From Alphaproteobacteria bacterium (GTDB lineage Bacteria; Pseudomonadota; Alphaproteobacteria; Caulobacterales; Caulobacteraceae), in assembly GCA_018820205.1 (NCBI GenBank), contig JAHJOK010000059.1:62001-126000 (forward strand): a stretch of 64,000 nucleotides of DNA, given 5' to 3'. The notes below the pieces were generated by a model, which was not told the DNA's origin, did not search any database, and saw only the letters and a list, made by a program, of their open reading frames with translations. The number at the start of each line of letters is the position of its first letter. Within the stretch, counting starts at the first letter, position 1. The position numbers and the translations under genes were made by a program. Shown here piece by piece: positions 43,748-54,264 of this stretch.

Positions 43748-44692
43748 ATGGCCGAGATCACCGCCGCCCTCGTCATGGAACTTCGCGCCAAGTCCGGCGT
43801 CGGCATGATGGACTGCAAGAAGGCGCTTCAGGAAAACGACGGCGACATCAACGCCGCGATCGACTGGCTGCGCGCCAAGGGCCTGTCCAAGGCCGCCAAG
43901 AAGGCTGACCGCGTCGCCGCCGAGGGCCTGGTCGCCGTGGCGTCCAAGGAAGAGGGCAAGGGCGAGATCGGCGCCGCGATCGAATTCAACGCCGAGACGG
44001 ATTTCGTCGCCCGCAACGAACTGTTCCAGAACGCCGCCAACGCCTTCGCCGCCCGCGCGCTGGAGCATGACACCGTCGAGGCCCTGCACGGCGCCACGCT
44101 GGAGAACGGCAACACCGTCCAGGACGAGATCACCAACATGATCGCGACCATCGGCGAGAACATGCAACTGCGTCGCGCCGCCCGTCTGTCGGTCGACGAA
44201 GGCGTCGTCGCCTCCTACGTCCACAATGCGGTGGCGCCGGGCGTCGGCCGCATCGGCGTGCTGGTCGCCCTGCACGGCGGCGGCGACAAGACGGCCCTGC
44301 GTGAACTGGGCCGCAAGATCGCCATGCACGTCGCGGCCACGGCGCCCCTGTCGCTGAATACCGACGACCTGGACCCGGCCGCCATCGAGAAGGAACGTCA
44401 GGTTCTCACCGAAAAGGCCAAGGAAGAGGGCAAGCCGGAAAACATGATCGACAAGATCGTGTCGGGCCAGATCGCCAAATTCCAGAAGGACGTCGTCCTG
44501 ACGAAACAGCCGTTCGTGATGAACCCCGACGTGACCGTCGAGCAACTGGTCGCTGACACGGGCAAGGAACTGGGCGCGCCGGGCCTGCATCTGGCCGGCT
44601 TCGTCCGCCTGGCGCTGGGCGAGGGCGTGGAGAAGGTCGAGGGACCGGACTTCGCTTCGGAAGTGGCCTCGATGATCGCTCCGCAAGCTTAA
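43748..44692 (+). CDS. tsf: Elongation factor Ts
   Basis: EF-Ts recycles EF-Tu by nucleotide exchange. The 314-residue product has the N-terminal [19 protein letters not shown] domain, the EF-Tu-contacting [11 protein letters not shown] core, and the C-terminal [15 protein letters not shown]-like end. An AGGAG Shine-Dalgarno precedes ATG 43748. A terminator-like hairpin follows before pyrH. Confidence 0.97.
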   Translation: MAEITAALVMELRAKSGVGMMDCKKALQENDGDINAAIDWLRAKGLSKAAKKADRVAAEGLVAVASKEEGKGEIGAAIEFNAETDFVARNELFQNAANAFAARALEHDTVEALHGATLENGNTVQDEITNMIATIGENMQLRRAARLSVDEGVVASYVHNAVAPGVGRIGVLVALHGGGDKTALRELGRKIAMHVAATAPLSLNTDDLDPAAIEKERQVLTEKAKEEGKPENMIDKIVSGQIAKFQKDVVLTKQPFVMNPDVTVEQLVADTGKELGAPGLHLAGFVRLALGEGVEKVEGPDFASEVASMIAPQA

Positions 44693-44715
44693 GCGCAATC
44701 TCTGCGTGACTATCG

Positions 44716-44750
44716 GGGCGCGTTCGGCTTTGAAGCCGGGCGCGCCCTTC
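44716..44750 (+). terminator. Hairpin terminator after tsf
   Basis: GGGCGCG-TT-CGGCTT, a two-base loop, AAGCCG-GG-CGCGCCC, then TTC. Thirteen paired bases are broken by one 2x2 internal mismatch. The short T tail suggests partial termination before pyrH. Confidence 0.6.
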
Positions 44751-44791
44751 GTCTATGATCCCCCAGCCGATTCCCGCGAAACGAGACCGCC

Positions 44792-45535
44792 ATGCCCGCC
44801 GACAGCACGCCCCTGCGATACAAGAAGGTGTTGCTCAAGGTGTCGGGCGAAGTGCTGATGGGCGATCAGGGCTATGGCATCGACATGGCGACGGTGGACA
44901 CGGTCGCCGCCGCCATCGCCCAGGTGGTGAAGAACGGCACCCAGATCTGCCTGGTCATCGGCGGCGGAAACATCTTTCGCGGTCTGTCGACGGCTGCGGC
45001 GGACATGGAGCGAGCCAGCGCCGACTATATGGGCATGCTGGCGACCGTGATGAACGCCCTGGCCATGCAGAATGCGCTGGAGAAGATCGGCGTGGACACC
45101 CGGGTCCAGAGCGCCATACCCATGGCCGCGATCGCCGAACCCTATATCCGTCGTCGCGCCGTGCGTCATATGGAGAAGGGCAGGGTGGTGATTTTCGCCG
45201 CCGGCACCGGCAACCCCTATTTCACCACCGACACGGCGGCGGCGCTGCGTGCGGCCGAGATGGGCTGTGACGCGCTGTTGAAGGGCACGTCCGTGGACGG
45301 CGTCTATTCCGCGGATCCCAAGAAGGACAAGGCGGCGACGCGATATGAGCATCTGAGCTATCAGGATGTGCTGTCGCAGAACCTGCGGGTCATGGACGCG
45401 GCCGCCATCGCCCTGATGCGCGAAAGCGGCATACCGATCGTGGTGTTCTCGATCCGCGAGGAAGATTCGCTGCGCAAGGTGCTGAAAGGCAAGGGAACGT
45501 TCACTGTGATAAGCGACGCTCCGGCCGAAGCCTGA
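44792..45535 (+). CDS. pyrH: UMP kinase
   Basis: PyrH phosphorylates UMP to UDP and is allosterically tuned by GTP/UTP. The 247-residue amino-acid-kinase-fold protein shows [38 protein letters not shown] and [14 protein letters not shown]. It lies in the classic tsf-pyrH-frr order. Confidence 0.97.
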   Translation: MPADSTPLRYKKVLLKVSGEVLMGDQGYGIDMATVDTVAAAIAQVVKNGTQICLVIGGGNIFRGLSTAAADMERASADYMGMLATVMNALAMQNALEKIGVDTRVQSAIPMAAIAEPYIRRRAVRHMEKGRVVIFAAGTGNPYFTTDTAAALRAAEMGCDALLKGTSVDGVYSADPKKDKAATRYEHLSYQDVLSQNLRVMDAAAIALMRESGIPIVVFSIREEDSLRKVLKGKGTFTVISDAPAEA

Positions 45536-45562
45536 GACAAGAAGAAAACTGAGGAGACCGAC

Positions 45563-46120
45563 ATGGCCAAGCCCGATCTGAAGACCTATCGCGAACGGAT
45601 GGACAAGGCCGTGTCCTCCCTGAAGGAAGAGTTTCAGGGTCTGCGCACCGGCCGCGCCAACGCAGGCCTGCTGGATCCGGTGCAGGTCCAGGCCTACGGG
45701 TCGTCGTCGCCGCTGAACGCGGTCGCCGCGATCAGCGTGCCGGAGCCGCGCATGATTTCGGTCAGCGTCTGGGACAAGTCGATGGTCGGACCGGTCGAAA
45801 AGGCCATCCGCGCCGCCGGACTGGGCCTGAACCCGATCGTCGATGGTCAGACCCTGCGTATCCCCGTGCCGCCCCTGACCGAGGAACGGCGCAAGGAACT
45901 GGCCAAGCTGGCCGGAAAATACGCCGAGCAGCAGAAGATCGCCGTGCGCAACGTGCGACGCGACGCCAACGACGACCTGAAGAAGGCCGAGAAGGCCGGC
46001 GACATCAGCCAGGACGAGCAGAAGAAGATGGAAACCGAGGTCCAGAAGGACACGGACGCGGCCATCAAGCGCATCGACGAGACCTTGAAGACCAAGGAAG
46101 TTGAGATCATGCAGGTTTGA
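45563..46120 (+). CDS. frr: Ribosome recycling factor
   Basis: RRF splits post-termination ribosomes with EF-G. The 185-residue product has the family pattern [35 protein letters not shown] and [23 protein letters not shown]. It lies 27 bp after pyrH with GAGGAG-type Shine-Dalgarno spacing. Confidence 0.97.
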   Translation: MAKPDLKTYRERMDKAVSSLKEEFQGLRTGRANAGLLDPVQVQAYGSSSPLNAVAAISVPEPRMISVSVWDKSMVGPVEKAIRAAGLGLNPIVDGQTLRIPVPPLTEERRKELAKLAGKYAEQQKIAVRNVRRDANDDLKKAEKAGDISQDEQKKMETEVQKDTDAAIKRIDETLKTKEVEIMQV

Positions 46121-46155
46121 GGCTTCTCCTCCAACCTCGACAGAACGGATAGCGG

Positions 46156-46908
46156 ATGACGGCCCCAATTGGCGCGCCGACCCCTGAAGCAGGGCCCAGG
46201 CACGTCGCACTGATCATGGACGGCAACGGACGGTGGGCGCAGGCTCGCGGTCTCCCGCGCGCCATGGGCCATCGCGAGGGCGTTCAGGCGCTGAAAAGAA
46301 CCGTTCAGGGCGCCGCCGCGCTCGGTATCGAATGCCTGACCGTGTTCGGCTTCTCGACCGAGAACTGGCGCCGACCGGCGGAGGAAGTCTCCGACCTGAT
46401 GGGACTTGTCCGGTCCTATGTGGCCAGCGATCTGAACCGTCTGGAACGCGAGGGCGTCCGGGTCCGGGTGCTGGGGCGACGCGACGGCCTTCCCGCCGAC
46501 ATATCCGCCATTATCGACCGGGCCGAACGCACGACGGCCAGGAACGACAGGTTCCTGCTGCAGGTCGCCTTCAACTACGGCGGCAGGGCCGACATCGTTG
46601 ACGCCGTTCAGGCCCATGTCGACCGGGTTCTGGCCGGCCAGGCGACCGGACCGATCGACGAGCATTCGCTCGGCGCCGGCCTGTCCACCGCCGGCGGACC
46701 TCCGGTCGATGTGATCGTACGCACCTCGGGTGAACGGCGACTGTCGAACTTCCTCCTGTGGGAGGCCGCCTATGCGGAACTGGTCTATCAGGACGTGTTG
46801 TGGCCCGACTATGGGCCGGAGGCGCTGGCCGACGCTGTAAGCCAGTACCGGTCGCGCGACCGCCGTTTCGGCGCTGTGACGGTCGATCCCGTCCTTGCGG
46901 CCAGCTGA
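46156..46908 (+). CDS. uppS: Undecaprenyl diphosphate synthase
   Basis: UppS elongates farnesyl diphosphate to C55, the lipid carrier for wall and O-glycan synthesis. The 250-residue protein has IMDGNGRWAQARGLPRAMGH with the catalytic aspartate, FGFSTENWRRP and VIVRTSGERRLSNFLLWE. Its stop overlaps the cdsA ATG by one base. Confidence 0.96.
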   Translation: MTAPIGAPTPEAGPRHVALIMDGNGRWAQARGLPRAMGHREGVQALKRTVQGAAALGIECLTVFGFSTENWRRPAEEVSDLMGLVRSYVASDLNRLEREGVRVRVLGRRDGLPADISAIIDRAERTTARNDRFLLQVAFNYGGRADIVDAVQAHVDRVLAGQATGPIDEHSLGAGLSTAGGPPVDVIVRTSGERRLSNFLLWEAAYAELVYQDVLWPDYGPEALADAVSQYRSRDRRFGAVTVDPVLAAS

Positions 46909-47726
46909 TGGCGGTCAAGGGGCGTGACATCGGGCTTCGCGCCGCCTCGGCCGTCGTATTGGCGCCTGCGGCCGTTCTGGCGACATGGGCCGGCGGCCCA
47001 TGGTTCCTGGCGCTGCTGATCGGCGCCAGCGGGCTGCTGGCGACCGAATGGGCCATGATGAGCGCCCCCGGCGCCTGGAGAGCGACGGGCGCCGCTGTCT
47101 TCCTCGCGCTTCTGGCCGCGATCGCGACCGCCTATGTCGAGCAACTGTCTCTGGCCCTCGTGCTGCTGGTGTTCGGGGCCGCCGTGGCCGCACTCTATGC
47201 CCGGGCGCGGGGGCAGGAGGGTCTGGATGCCGCCTATGGCGTTCTCTACCTGGGGTGGCCGGCCGTCCTGGTGATCTGGCTCCGTGACGGCCACAGCCCC
47301 GAAGGCCTGAACTGGACGGTGTTCGCACTGTCAGTCACCTGGGCGGCCGATATCGCGGCCTATCTGTTCGGCAGCCTGATCGGCGGGCCAAAGCTCTGGC
47401 CCCGCTTTTCGCCGAACAAGACCTGGTCGGGATTTGCGGGCGGTCTGCTGGCGGGCGTGGTCGCCGGCGCCGTGATCGCGGGTTGGCTGGACATGGGGCG
47501 GTTGACGGTCCCCTGGGGCGCCTTGCTGGGCCTGGCGGGCGCCCTGGCCACGATGGCTGGGGACCTGTGGGAATCCGCGCTGAAGCGTCGTTTCGGGGTC
47601 AAGGACGCCGGCAAGCTGATCCCGGGTCACGGCGGGCTGCTGGATCGGGTCGACGGCCTGATGTTCGCCATCGTCGTCGTGGCCGCAGGGCATCTGGGCG
47701 TGCTGATGCTGGACGGCGGCGGATGA
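46908..47726 (+). CDS. cdsA: Phosphatidate cytidylyltransferase
   Basis: CdsA makes CDP-diacylglycerol for phospholipid synthesis. The 272-residue polytopic protein ends with the CDS signature [25 protein letters not shown]. Start ATG 46908 overlaps uppS (TGATG); the track's 46758 lies inside uppS in another frame. The stop overlaps dxr (ATGA). Confidence 0.95.
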   Translation: MAVKGRDIGLRAASAVVLAPAAVLATWAGGPWFLALLIGASGLLATEWAMMSAPGAWRATGAAVFLALLAAIATAYVEQLSLALVLLVFGAAVAALYARARGQEGLDAAYGVLYLGWPAVLVIWLRDGHSPEGLNWTVFALSVTWAADIAAYLFGSLIGGPKLWPRFSPNKTWSGFAGGLLAGVVAGAVIAGWLDMGRLTVPWGALLGLAGALATMAGDLWESALKRRFGVKDAGKLIPGHGGLLDRVDGLMFAIVVVAAGHLGVLMLDGGG

Positions 47727-48919
47727 TCCGTCGCCGGGTGACGGTGCTGGGCTCGACTGGCTCGGTGGGAGCGTCGACGCTCGACCTGATGGATCAGGCC
47801 CAGGACACGGGAACCGGCGCGTTCGAAGTGGTCGCCCTGACCGGCGGGGCCAACATCGCGCGTCTGGCCGAACAGGCGCGTCGCTGGCGACCGGCCGTGG
47901 CCGTCACGGCCGATCCGGCCAGGCTGAACGATCTGCGCGACGCGCTTGCGGGCACAGGCGTCGAAGTTGCGGCCGGCGAGGCGGCGATCGTCGAGGCGGC
48001 GACCCGCCCGGCGGATCTGGTCATGGCGGCCATCGTCGGCGCCGCCGGCTTGAAATCGGCGTGGGCGGCGGCGGCGACCGGCGCGACCCTGGCCCTGGCC
48101 AACAAGGAAAGCCTGGTGTGCTGCGGCGCGGCCCTGATCGAGCGGGTGGCCGCGCATGGCGGGCGACTGATCCCCGTCGATTCCGAGCACTCCGCCATCT
48201 TCCAGGTCTTTCCGGCCGAGGCGCCGGCCCGGGTGGCCCGGCTGATCCTGACGGCTTCGGGCGGTCCGTTCCGTCGGGCGTCGCTGGACGAAATGGCCGT
48301 GATGACGCCCGAGCAGGCCGTGGCTCACCCGAATTGGAGCATGGGCGCCAAGATATCGGTCGATAGCGCCACCATGGCCAACAAGGGCCTTGAGATGATC
48401 GAGGCGGCCTATCTGTTCGGCATGCCAGCCGAGCGGATCGACGTGGTGGTGCACCCGGAATCGATCATTCACAGCATGGTGGAGTTCGTCGACGGCTCCA
48501 CCCTGGCCCAGATGGGTCCGCCGGACATGAAGACGCCGATCGCCTGCGCCCTGGCCTGGCCGGACCGGATGGCCTGGCCCGCGCCGCGCCTGGACCTCGC
48601 CGCCCTGGGCGCACTGACCTTCGAGGCCCCCGACCCGGTCCGGTTCCCGTCCCTGCGACTGGCGCGCGAGGCGCTGACGGCGGGACAGGGCGCGCCGACG
48701 ATCTTCAATGCGGCAAACGAGGTCGCTGCCCTGGCCTTCCTTGATCGGCGTCTGGGCTTTCTCAATATTGCCGCAGTCGTCGCCGAAACCCTTGAACGGA
48801 TGACGAAGATGGGGGCCTCCGCCGATTCGCCGGACGCCTGCGCCGGAGCCCTCGCGCTCGATGCGCGGGCCCGCCAGGTCGCGCTCGGGATCGTCGAGGA
48901 TCTGGCGCTGGCCGCCTGA
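47723..48919 (+). CDS. dxr: 1-deoxy-D-xylulose 5-phosphate reductoisomerase
   Basis: Dxr makes MEP in the non-mevalonate isoprenoid pathway, feeding UppS upstream. The 398-residue product has the NADPH loop [24 protein letters not shown], and the metal/substrate stretch [10 protein letters not shown] and ASGGPFR. Start ATG 47723 overlaps cdsA; the track's 47483 start lies in cdsA. Confidence 0.96.
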   Translation: MIRRRVTVLGSTGSVGASTLDLMDQAQDTGTGAFEVVALTGGANIARLAEQARRWRPAVAVTADPARLNDLRDALAGTGVEVAAGEAAIVEAATRPADLVMAAIVGAAGLKSAWAAAATGATLALANKESLVCCGAALIERVAAHGGRLIPVDSEHSAIFQVFPAEAPARVARLILTASGGPFRRASLDEMAVMTPEQAVAHPNWSMGAKISVDSATMANKGLEMIEAAYLFGMPAERIDVVVHPESIIHSMVEFVDGSTLAQMGPPDMKTPIACALAWPDRMAWPAPRLDLAALGALTFEAPDPVRFPSLRLAREALTAGQGAPTIFNAANEVAALAFLDRRLGFLNIAAVVAETLERMTKMGASADSPDACAGALALDARARQVALGIVEDLALAA

Positions 48920-48955
48920 TCGTGGTTGAGCGGCGCCAAGGGAGATGACGACAGC

Positions 48956-50173
48956 ATGCTGAACGCGCTGGGCCAGGGCCTGATCTATATCGTCCCGTTC
49001 CTGCTGGTGCTGACGGTCATCGTCACCATCCACGAACTGGGACATTTTCTGGTGGCGCGCGCCTTTGGCGTGAAGGTGGACCGTTTCGCCATCGGGTTCG
49101 GCAAGGCGATCTTCAGCCGCACGGATCGCCACGGCATCGAATGGCGCTTCGGCTGGATGCCGCTGGGCGGATACGTCAAGTTTTCGGGCGATCTGGACGC
49201 GTCGAGCGTGCCCGACAGTCGTGGCCTGGATGCGCTGCGATCCGAGATCACGGCCCGCGACGGGGTCGGCGCCGAGCGCGACTATTTCCATTTCAAGCCG
49301 GTCTGGCAGCGCATGCTGATCGTGGCGGCCGGCCCGGTCGCGAACTTCATTCTCGCCATCGCCATCTTCACCGTGCTGTTCACGCTGCTGGGGGTCGACC
49401 TGAGGCCGGCCCGGGTGGCGCAGGTGACGCCGAACTCGCCGGCCGCGGCCGCGGGCTTCCAGACCGGCGACCTGATCACCGAAATGAACGGCAAGGCGAT
49501 CAAGGACGCCGGAGAGGTGACCCGCAAAGTGACCCTGTCCAGCGGCGACCCGGTCCGCTTCACCGTGGAACGGGCGGGGACGGAGCGCGAGCTGGTGGCC
49601 ACGCCGGTTCGCCAGGTCGAGAACGACCCCATCGCCGGTCGCGTCAGCGTCGGCCGGATCGGGCTGGCGCTGTCTTCCACGGCCGCCGAGGTGCGCCACG
49701 TTCGCTACAACCCCCTGCAGGCCGTCGGTCGCGGGGTCGAAGAGACGGGCGACATCCTGGGCACCACCCTGACCTATCTGGGGCGCATCTTCACGGGTCG
49801 GGAATCGGGCGATCAGCTCAGCGGGCCGCTGGGGATCGCCAAGGCGTCCGGCGCCCTGACGAACGCCGCAGTCGCCGCCAATCCGGATCCGCGCGCCACC
49901 GCCATTAATCTGCTTCTGACGCTGACAAGCTTCGCCGCCATACTTTCGATTGGAATTGGCTTTCTAAACCTGTTGCCCATTCCGATCCTGGATGGCGGTC
50001 ACCTGGTTTTCTACGCCTATGAGGCTGTGGCGCAGAAACCCGTGGCGGCCGGCGTTCAGGAAGCCGGATACCGGGTCGGTCTTGCTTTGCTGGCGGGTTT
50101 GATGTTGTTCGCGACCTGGAACGACCTGCAGAAGTTGAACCTGTTCCAATTCCTCGGCGGGCTCGTCAGTTGA
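48956..50173 (+). CDS. rseP: Site-2 protease RseP (S2P intramembrane metalloprotease)
   Basis: RseP cleaves membrane substrates such as anti-sigma factors and signal-peptide remnants. The 405-residue protein has the zinc motif HELGH in its first helix, one PDZ domain (PNSPAAAAGFQTGDLI) and the third zinc ligand in NLLPIPILDGGHL. E. coli RseP has two PDZ domains; only one is obvious here. I start at ATG 48956 after AAGGGAG; the track's TTG 48926 lacks a Shine-Dalgarno. bamA follows within 20 bp. Confidence 0.93.
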   Translation: MLNALGQGLIYIVPFLLVLTVIVTIHELGHFLVARAFGVKVDRFAIGFGKAIFSRTDRHGIEWRFGWMPLGGYVKFSGDLDASSVPDSRGLDALRSEITARDGVGAERDYFHFKPVWQRMLIVAAGPVANFILAIAIFTVLFTLLGVDLRPARVAQVTPNSPAAAAGFQTGDLITEMNGKAIKDAGEVTRKVTLSSGDPVRFTVERAGTERELVATPVRQVENDPIAGRVSVGRIGLALSSTAAEVRHVRYNPLQAVGRGVEETGDILGTTLTYLGRIFTGRESGDQLSGPLGIAKASGALTNAAVAANPDPRATAINLLLTLTSFAAILSIGIGFLNLLPIPILDGGHLVFYAYEAVAQKPVAAGVQEAGYRVGLALLAGLMLFATWNDLQKLNLFQFLGGLVS

Positions 50174-50190
50174 GCCGGCGCCAGCCCCCG

Positions 50191-52629
50191 ATGGTTTCCC
50201 GAATGATCCTGAACCTTCCTCGCGCCGCTTCGAACTCACGCGTTCCGTCCGATCGCGGGCTGCGTCGCAGCTTTGCGGCGACGGCCAGCCTGCTGGCTCT
50301 GATCGCCGCCTCGCCGGCGCTTGCCCAAACCGCCCCGGACGTGCAGCCCGGCCAGTTGCAGGCGCCCCAGGCCGCGCCGCCGGAATCAGGCGTCGTCAAC
50401 CGCATCCTGATCGAGGGCAACCAGCGGATCGACCAGACGACCGTTCTGTCCTATCTGCCGATCCAGCCGGGCGACACCATCGATCCCGTCATCCTGGACG
50501 TGGCGATCCGGACCCTGACGCGGACGCAACTGTTCGCGGACGTCCAGATCGGCCTGCAGCAGAACGGCGACCTGGTCGTCCGCATCGTCGAAAACCCCAT
50601 CATCAACCAGGTGGTGTTCGAGGGAAACAGCGCGATCAACGAAGACAAGCTGACGGAAGAGGTCACCATCTCTCCGCGCGGCATCTATACCCGCGCCCGC
50701 GTCCAGGAGGACGTCGGCAAGATCATCGAGCTCTACCGCCTGTCGGGCCGCATCTCGGCGACAGTGACGCCCAAACTGGTGCAGCTGGAACAGAACCGTG
50801 TCGACGTCATCTTCGAGATCGACGAAGGCCCCGAGACGGGCGTCCAGGCCATCACCTTCCTGGGCAATGAAGCGTTCTCGGACAGCGAGCTGCGCGAGGT
50901 CATGGTCACGAAACAGTCGCGCTGGTGGCGGCTGTTCACCAAGAACGACAACTACGATCCGGGCCGCCTGGATTACGACCGCGAACAGCTGCGGAAATTC
51001 TACACCAACCGGGGCTTCTACGACTTCCGGGTCATTTCAGCCGTGGCCGAACTGGCACCCGACGACAGCGCCTTCGCCATGACCCTGACGGTGGACGAGG
51101 GAGACCGCTATAATTTCGGCGAGATCGACGTCGTCACCGAGAACGACCGACTGAACGCCGACTTCCTGAAGCTGCTGCTGCCGATCCGGTCGGGCGATCT
51201 CTACGAGAGCGACAAGATCGAGAGTTCCGTCGATGCCCTGACGTTCGCGGCCGGTTCGGCCGGTTACGCCTTCGTCGATATCAACCCGACCTATCGCCCG
51301 AACCCGGAGACCGACACGATCGACGTGACGTTCAACGTGTCTGAAGGCCAGCGCGTCTATGTCGACCGCATCAACGTCATCGGCAATACCCGCACCATCG
51401 ATCCCGTGATCCGGCGCGAACTGATGCTGACCGAAGGCGACGCCTTCAATCGGACCCTTGTCGAGCGGTCGCGCAACAACCTGCGCGGTCTGGGCTTCTT
51501 CAAGGAGGTCACGATCGAGGAAAGCCGCGGCGCGGCGCCGGACCGGTCCATCGTCAACGTAACGGTCGAGGAACAGCCGACCGGCGAACTGTCCGTCGGC
51601 GCCGGCTTCAGCTCGGTCGACGCCTTCGTGGTCAACCTGGGAATCTCAGAGCGCAATTTCCGCGGCCGGGGCCAGAACGTCGTGGCTCGACTGGAGTGGG
51701 GGTCGCTGCGCCAGCAGATCGACTTCCGTTTCACCGAGCCGCGCTTCCTGGGACGCGACATCGGCGCCGGTTTCGACCTGTTCCACTCGCGCTACGACTT
51801 CCAGGATGAGTCCTCGTTCGATTACCGCTCGACCGGTGCAGGCCTGCGCCTGACCTATCCGCTGAATGGCTACAGCCGCCTGTCGACGCGCTACTTCATC
51901 AAGGACGATGAGATCATCGTTCCGACCGGCTACTGCGACATCAACGGCGTAGGATCGCGCGCCCTTTGCGAACAGGTCGGCGCGTCGCTCAACTCGTCGG
52001 CCGGCTACACCCTTCAGATCAATCGCAGCAACGATCCGATCCGACCGACGCGTGGCTGGGTCGGCTCTCTGAGGCAGGACTTCGCCGGCATCGGCGGCGA
52101 CGTGAACTATGTGAAGACCGAGGTCGAGGGCACGGTTTATTACGGCATCACGCCGAACTGGATCGTCAGCGTCAACGGCCAGTCAGGCTATGTGGCCGGC
52201 TGGAGCGGCGACGCGGTCCGGATCAATGATCGTTTCTTCAAGGGCGGCAACACCTTCCGCGGCTTCGAAAACGCCGGCATGGGTCCGCGCGACCTGACCA
52301 CCAACGACGCCCTGGGCGGCAATTTCTATGCGATCGGCAGCGTCGAGTTGACCCTGCCGAATGGCCTGCCCGAAGAATACGGCATCCGGACCTCGCTGTT
52401 CGCCGACGTCGGCACGCTCGGCATGCTGGACGATCGCTACACCCTGGGAACCGACGGGCGGCCGGATTCCAGCATCGTCGATGACCTGTCGCTGCGGGCC
52501 TCCGCCGGCCTCAGTGTTCACTGGCGCTCGCCGATGGGCCCCATCCGCTTCGATTTCAGCAAGATCCTCAGCGAAGAGGAATACGACCGGACCGAGTCGT
52601 TCCGGTTCTCGACCTCCACCCAGTTCTAA
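50191..52629 (+). CDS. bamA: Outer membrane protein assembly factor BamA
   Basis: BamA inserts beta-barrel proteins into the outer membrane. It has a signal peptide (ending SPALAQ), five POTRA domains (first at IEGNQRIDQTTVLSYLPIQPGD; later VIGNTRTIDPVIRREL), and a C-terminal 16-strand barrel. The barrel carries the conserved VRGF-type loop (FRGFENAGMGPRD) and a final strand ending in phenylalanine. The product is 812 residues from ATG 50191; TTG 50170, overlapping the rseP stop, is an alternative start. Skp follows. Confidence 0.95.
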   Translation: MVSRMILNLPRAASNSRVPSDRGLRRSFAATASLLALIAASPALAQTAPDVQPGQLQAPQAAPPESGVVNRILIEGNQRIDQTTVLSYLPIQPGDTIDPVILDVAIRTLTRTQLFADVQIGLQQNGDLVVRIVENPIINQVVFEGNSAINEDKLTEEVTISPRGIYTRARVQEDVGKIIELYRLSGRISATVTPKLVQLEQNRVDVIFEIDEGPETGVQAITFLGNEAFSDSELREVMVTKQSRWWRLFTKNDNYDPGRLDYDREQLRKFYTNRGFYDFRVISAVAELAPDDSAFAMTLTVDEGDRYNFGEIDVVTENDRLNADFLKLLLPIRSGDLYESDKIESSVDALTFAAGSAGYAFVDINPTYRPNPETDTIDVTFNVSEGQRVYVDRINVIGNTRTIDPVIRRELMLTEGDAFNRTLVERSRNNLRGLGFFKEVTIEESRGAAPDRSIVNVTVEEQPTGELSVGAGFSSVDAFVVNLGISERNFRGRGQNVVARLEWGSLRQQIDFRFTEPRFLGRDIGAGFDLFHSRYDFQDESSFDYRSTGAGLRLTYPLNGYSRLSTRYFIKDDEIIVPTGYCDINGVGSRALCEQVGASLNSSAGYTLQINRSNDPIRPTRGWVGSLRQDFAGIGGDVNYVKTEVEGTVYYGITPNWIVSVNGQSGYVAGWSGDAVRINDRFFKGGNTFRGFENAGMGPRDLTTNDALGGNFYAIGSVELTLPNGLPEEYGIRTSLFADVGTLGMLDDRYTLGTDGRPDSSIVDDLSLRASAGLSVHWRSPMGPIRFDFSKILSEEEYDRTESFRFSTSTQF

Positions 52630-52661
52630 GCCGGGCCCTGTCGGCCCAAAAAAGGTTACCC

Positions 52662-53240
52662 ATGAAAATCCTCGCAATCGGCGCCTTCGCCCTGGCCTCC
52701 CTCGTCGCCTCGACCGCGGTGGCCCAGACCCAGGGACCGCAGAACCCTGGCCCGGCGATCCCCGGCGTCTGCGTCTATTTCAACCAGCGTCTGCTGGCCC
52801 AATCGACCGTCGGTCAGGCGGTCCAGACCCGCATGGCCCAATTGGCCACCGAGGTTCAGGGCGAACTGGCCCCTTACGCCAGCACGATCCAGACCGAGAT
52901 CACGGCCCTTCAGCAGGGGGGGCAGGCCGCCGATCCGGACGGCGCGCGCCGGACCGCGGTGCAGCAGCGGATTCAGGAAGCCCAGACCCTGGAGCAGACC
53001 CGCGAAGAAGAACTCCGCTACACTCTTTCCGAACAGCGCCGTCTGATCTCGGCCGCGGTCGAGCCCATCCTGGTGGCCGTCTATCAGGAACAGGGCTGCG
53101 GCATCCTGATCGACCGCGAGAGCGTTTTCATCGTCAATCCGGCCATGGATATCACCGACACCGCGATCCAGCGCCTGAACACCGCCCTGCCGACCCTGAG
53201 CTTCAACCGTCTCACGGTCCCGGTCCAGGCCGCGCAGTAA
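52662..53240 (+). CDS. OmpH/Skp family periplasmic chaperone
   Basis: The 192-residue product has a signal peptide (STAVAQ) and a coiled-coil-forming Gln/Glu-rich centre (about 65-140), as in Skp, which shields unfolded outer-membrane proteins on the way to BamA. Two cysteines (near residues 37 and 147) are unusual for Skp and could form a disulfide. Location between bamA and lpxD is the conserved position of skp. Confidence 0.9.
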   Translation: MKILAIGAFALASLVASTAVAQTQGPQNPGPAIPGVCVYFNQRLLAQSTVGQAVQTRMAQLATEVQGELAPYASTIQTEITALQQGGQAADPDGARRTAVQQRIQEAQTLEQTREEELRYTLSEQRRLISAAVEPILVAVYQEQGCGILIDRESVFIVNPAMDITDTAIQRLNTALPTLSFNRLTVPVQAAQ

Positions 53241-53244
53241 GCGG

Positions 53245-54264
53245 ATGGGCCTGACGCCCGACCCGCGCTTCTTCGAGACCTTGGCGTCCGTCAGCGTCGC
53301 CGACCTCGCGGCCCTGACGGGCGGCGAGGTCGTTCGCGGTCATGATCGGATGATCGCCTCCGTCGCCCCGCTGGGCGTCGCAGGGGCGTCGGCGATCGGC
53401 TTCGTCAGCGACCGGAAATTCCTCGGCCAGCTGGCGACGACCGACGCCGGGTGCGTGATCGTTCCCGCCGGCGCCGTCGATAGCGTGGCGGCCGGCATCG
53501 CCGTCATCGTCTCGGCAACGCCCCAGGCGGCCTGGGCGCGGGCTTCGCTGGCCCTGCACCGTCCGCTCGAACTGACGGCGGCCCAGCCGTCGGAGGTCTG
53601 CGAGGACGAAACGGTGCGCATCGAGCCGGGCGTGGTCCTCGGCCAGGGCGCACGTATTGGTCGGGGGAGCCGCATCGGCGCCAACACGGTGATCGGACCC
53701 GGGGTTCAGATCGGGCGCGATTGCGTGATCGGAACCAACGCCAGCATCGCGTTCGCCCTGATCGGCGATCGGGCGAAGATTTTCGCGGGCGTTCGAATCG
53801 GCGAGGCCGGGTTTGGGGCGGCAGGGTCCAGCACGGGTCCGGTCGACATCCCGCAGCTGGGGCGAGTGATCGTCCAGGACGACGTCACGATCGGGGCCAA
53901 CACCTGCATCGATCGCGGCGCGTTCGGTGATACGGTGATCGGCGAAAACACGAAGATCGATAACCTGGTCCTGATCGGCCACAACTGCGTCATCGGACGG
54001 AATTGCCTGATCGCCGGCCATGCCGGAATTTCGGGTTCCGTCACGGTCGGGGACGGGGTGATGTTCGGCGGCAAGGCCGGCGTGGGCGACCACATCACGA
54101 TCGGAACCGGAGCGCGCGTGGCAGCCGGGGCCGGCGTCCTGGCCGAGATACCGCCGGGCGAGACCTGGTCCGGATATCCGGCGAAACCGATCCGCCAGTT
54201 CTTGCGCGAGACCGTCTGGCTGTCCAAACAGGCGGGGCGAAAGGGAGCGCGAACGGATGACTGA
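53245..54264 (+). CDS. lpxD: UDP-3-O-acylglucosamine N-acyltransferase
   Basis: LpxD adds the second acyl chain in lipid A synthesis. The 339-residue product has an N-terminal uridine-binding domain and a left-handed beta-helix of hexapeptide repeats (IGRGSRIGANTVIGPGVQIG and on). The catalytic histidine lies in LIGHNCVIG. It overlaps fabZ by 8 bp. Confidence 0.95.
   Translation: MGLTPDPRFFETLASVSVADLAALTGGEVVRGHDRMIASVAPLGVAGASAIGFVSDRKFLGQLATTDAGCVIVPAGAVDSVAAGIAVIVSATPQAAWARASLALHRPLELTAAQPSEVCEDETVRIEPGVVLGQGARIGRGSRIGANTVIGPGVQIGRDCVIGTNASIAFALIGDRAKIFAGVRIGEAGFGAAGSSTGPVDIPQLGRVIVQDDVTIGANTCIDRGAFGDTVIGENTKIDNLVLIGHNCVIGRNCLIAGHAGISGSVTVGDGVMFGGKAGVGDHITIGTGARVAAGAGVLAEIPPGETWSGYPAKPIRQFLRETVWLSKQAGRKGARTDD

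Noticed and set aside
47627-49699. 690-codon minus-strand ORF across cdsA, dxr and rseP
   Set aside because: It spans three well-defined genes on the other strand and has Arg/Gly/His-rich shadow composition.
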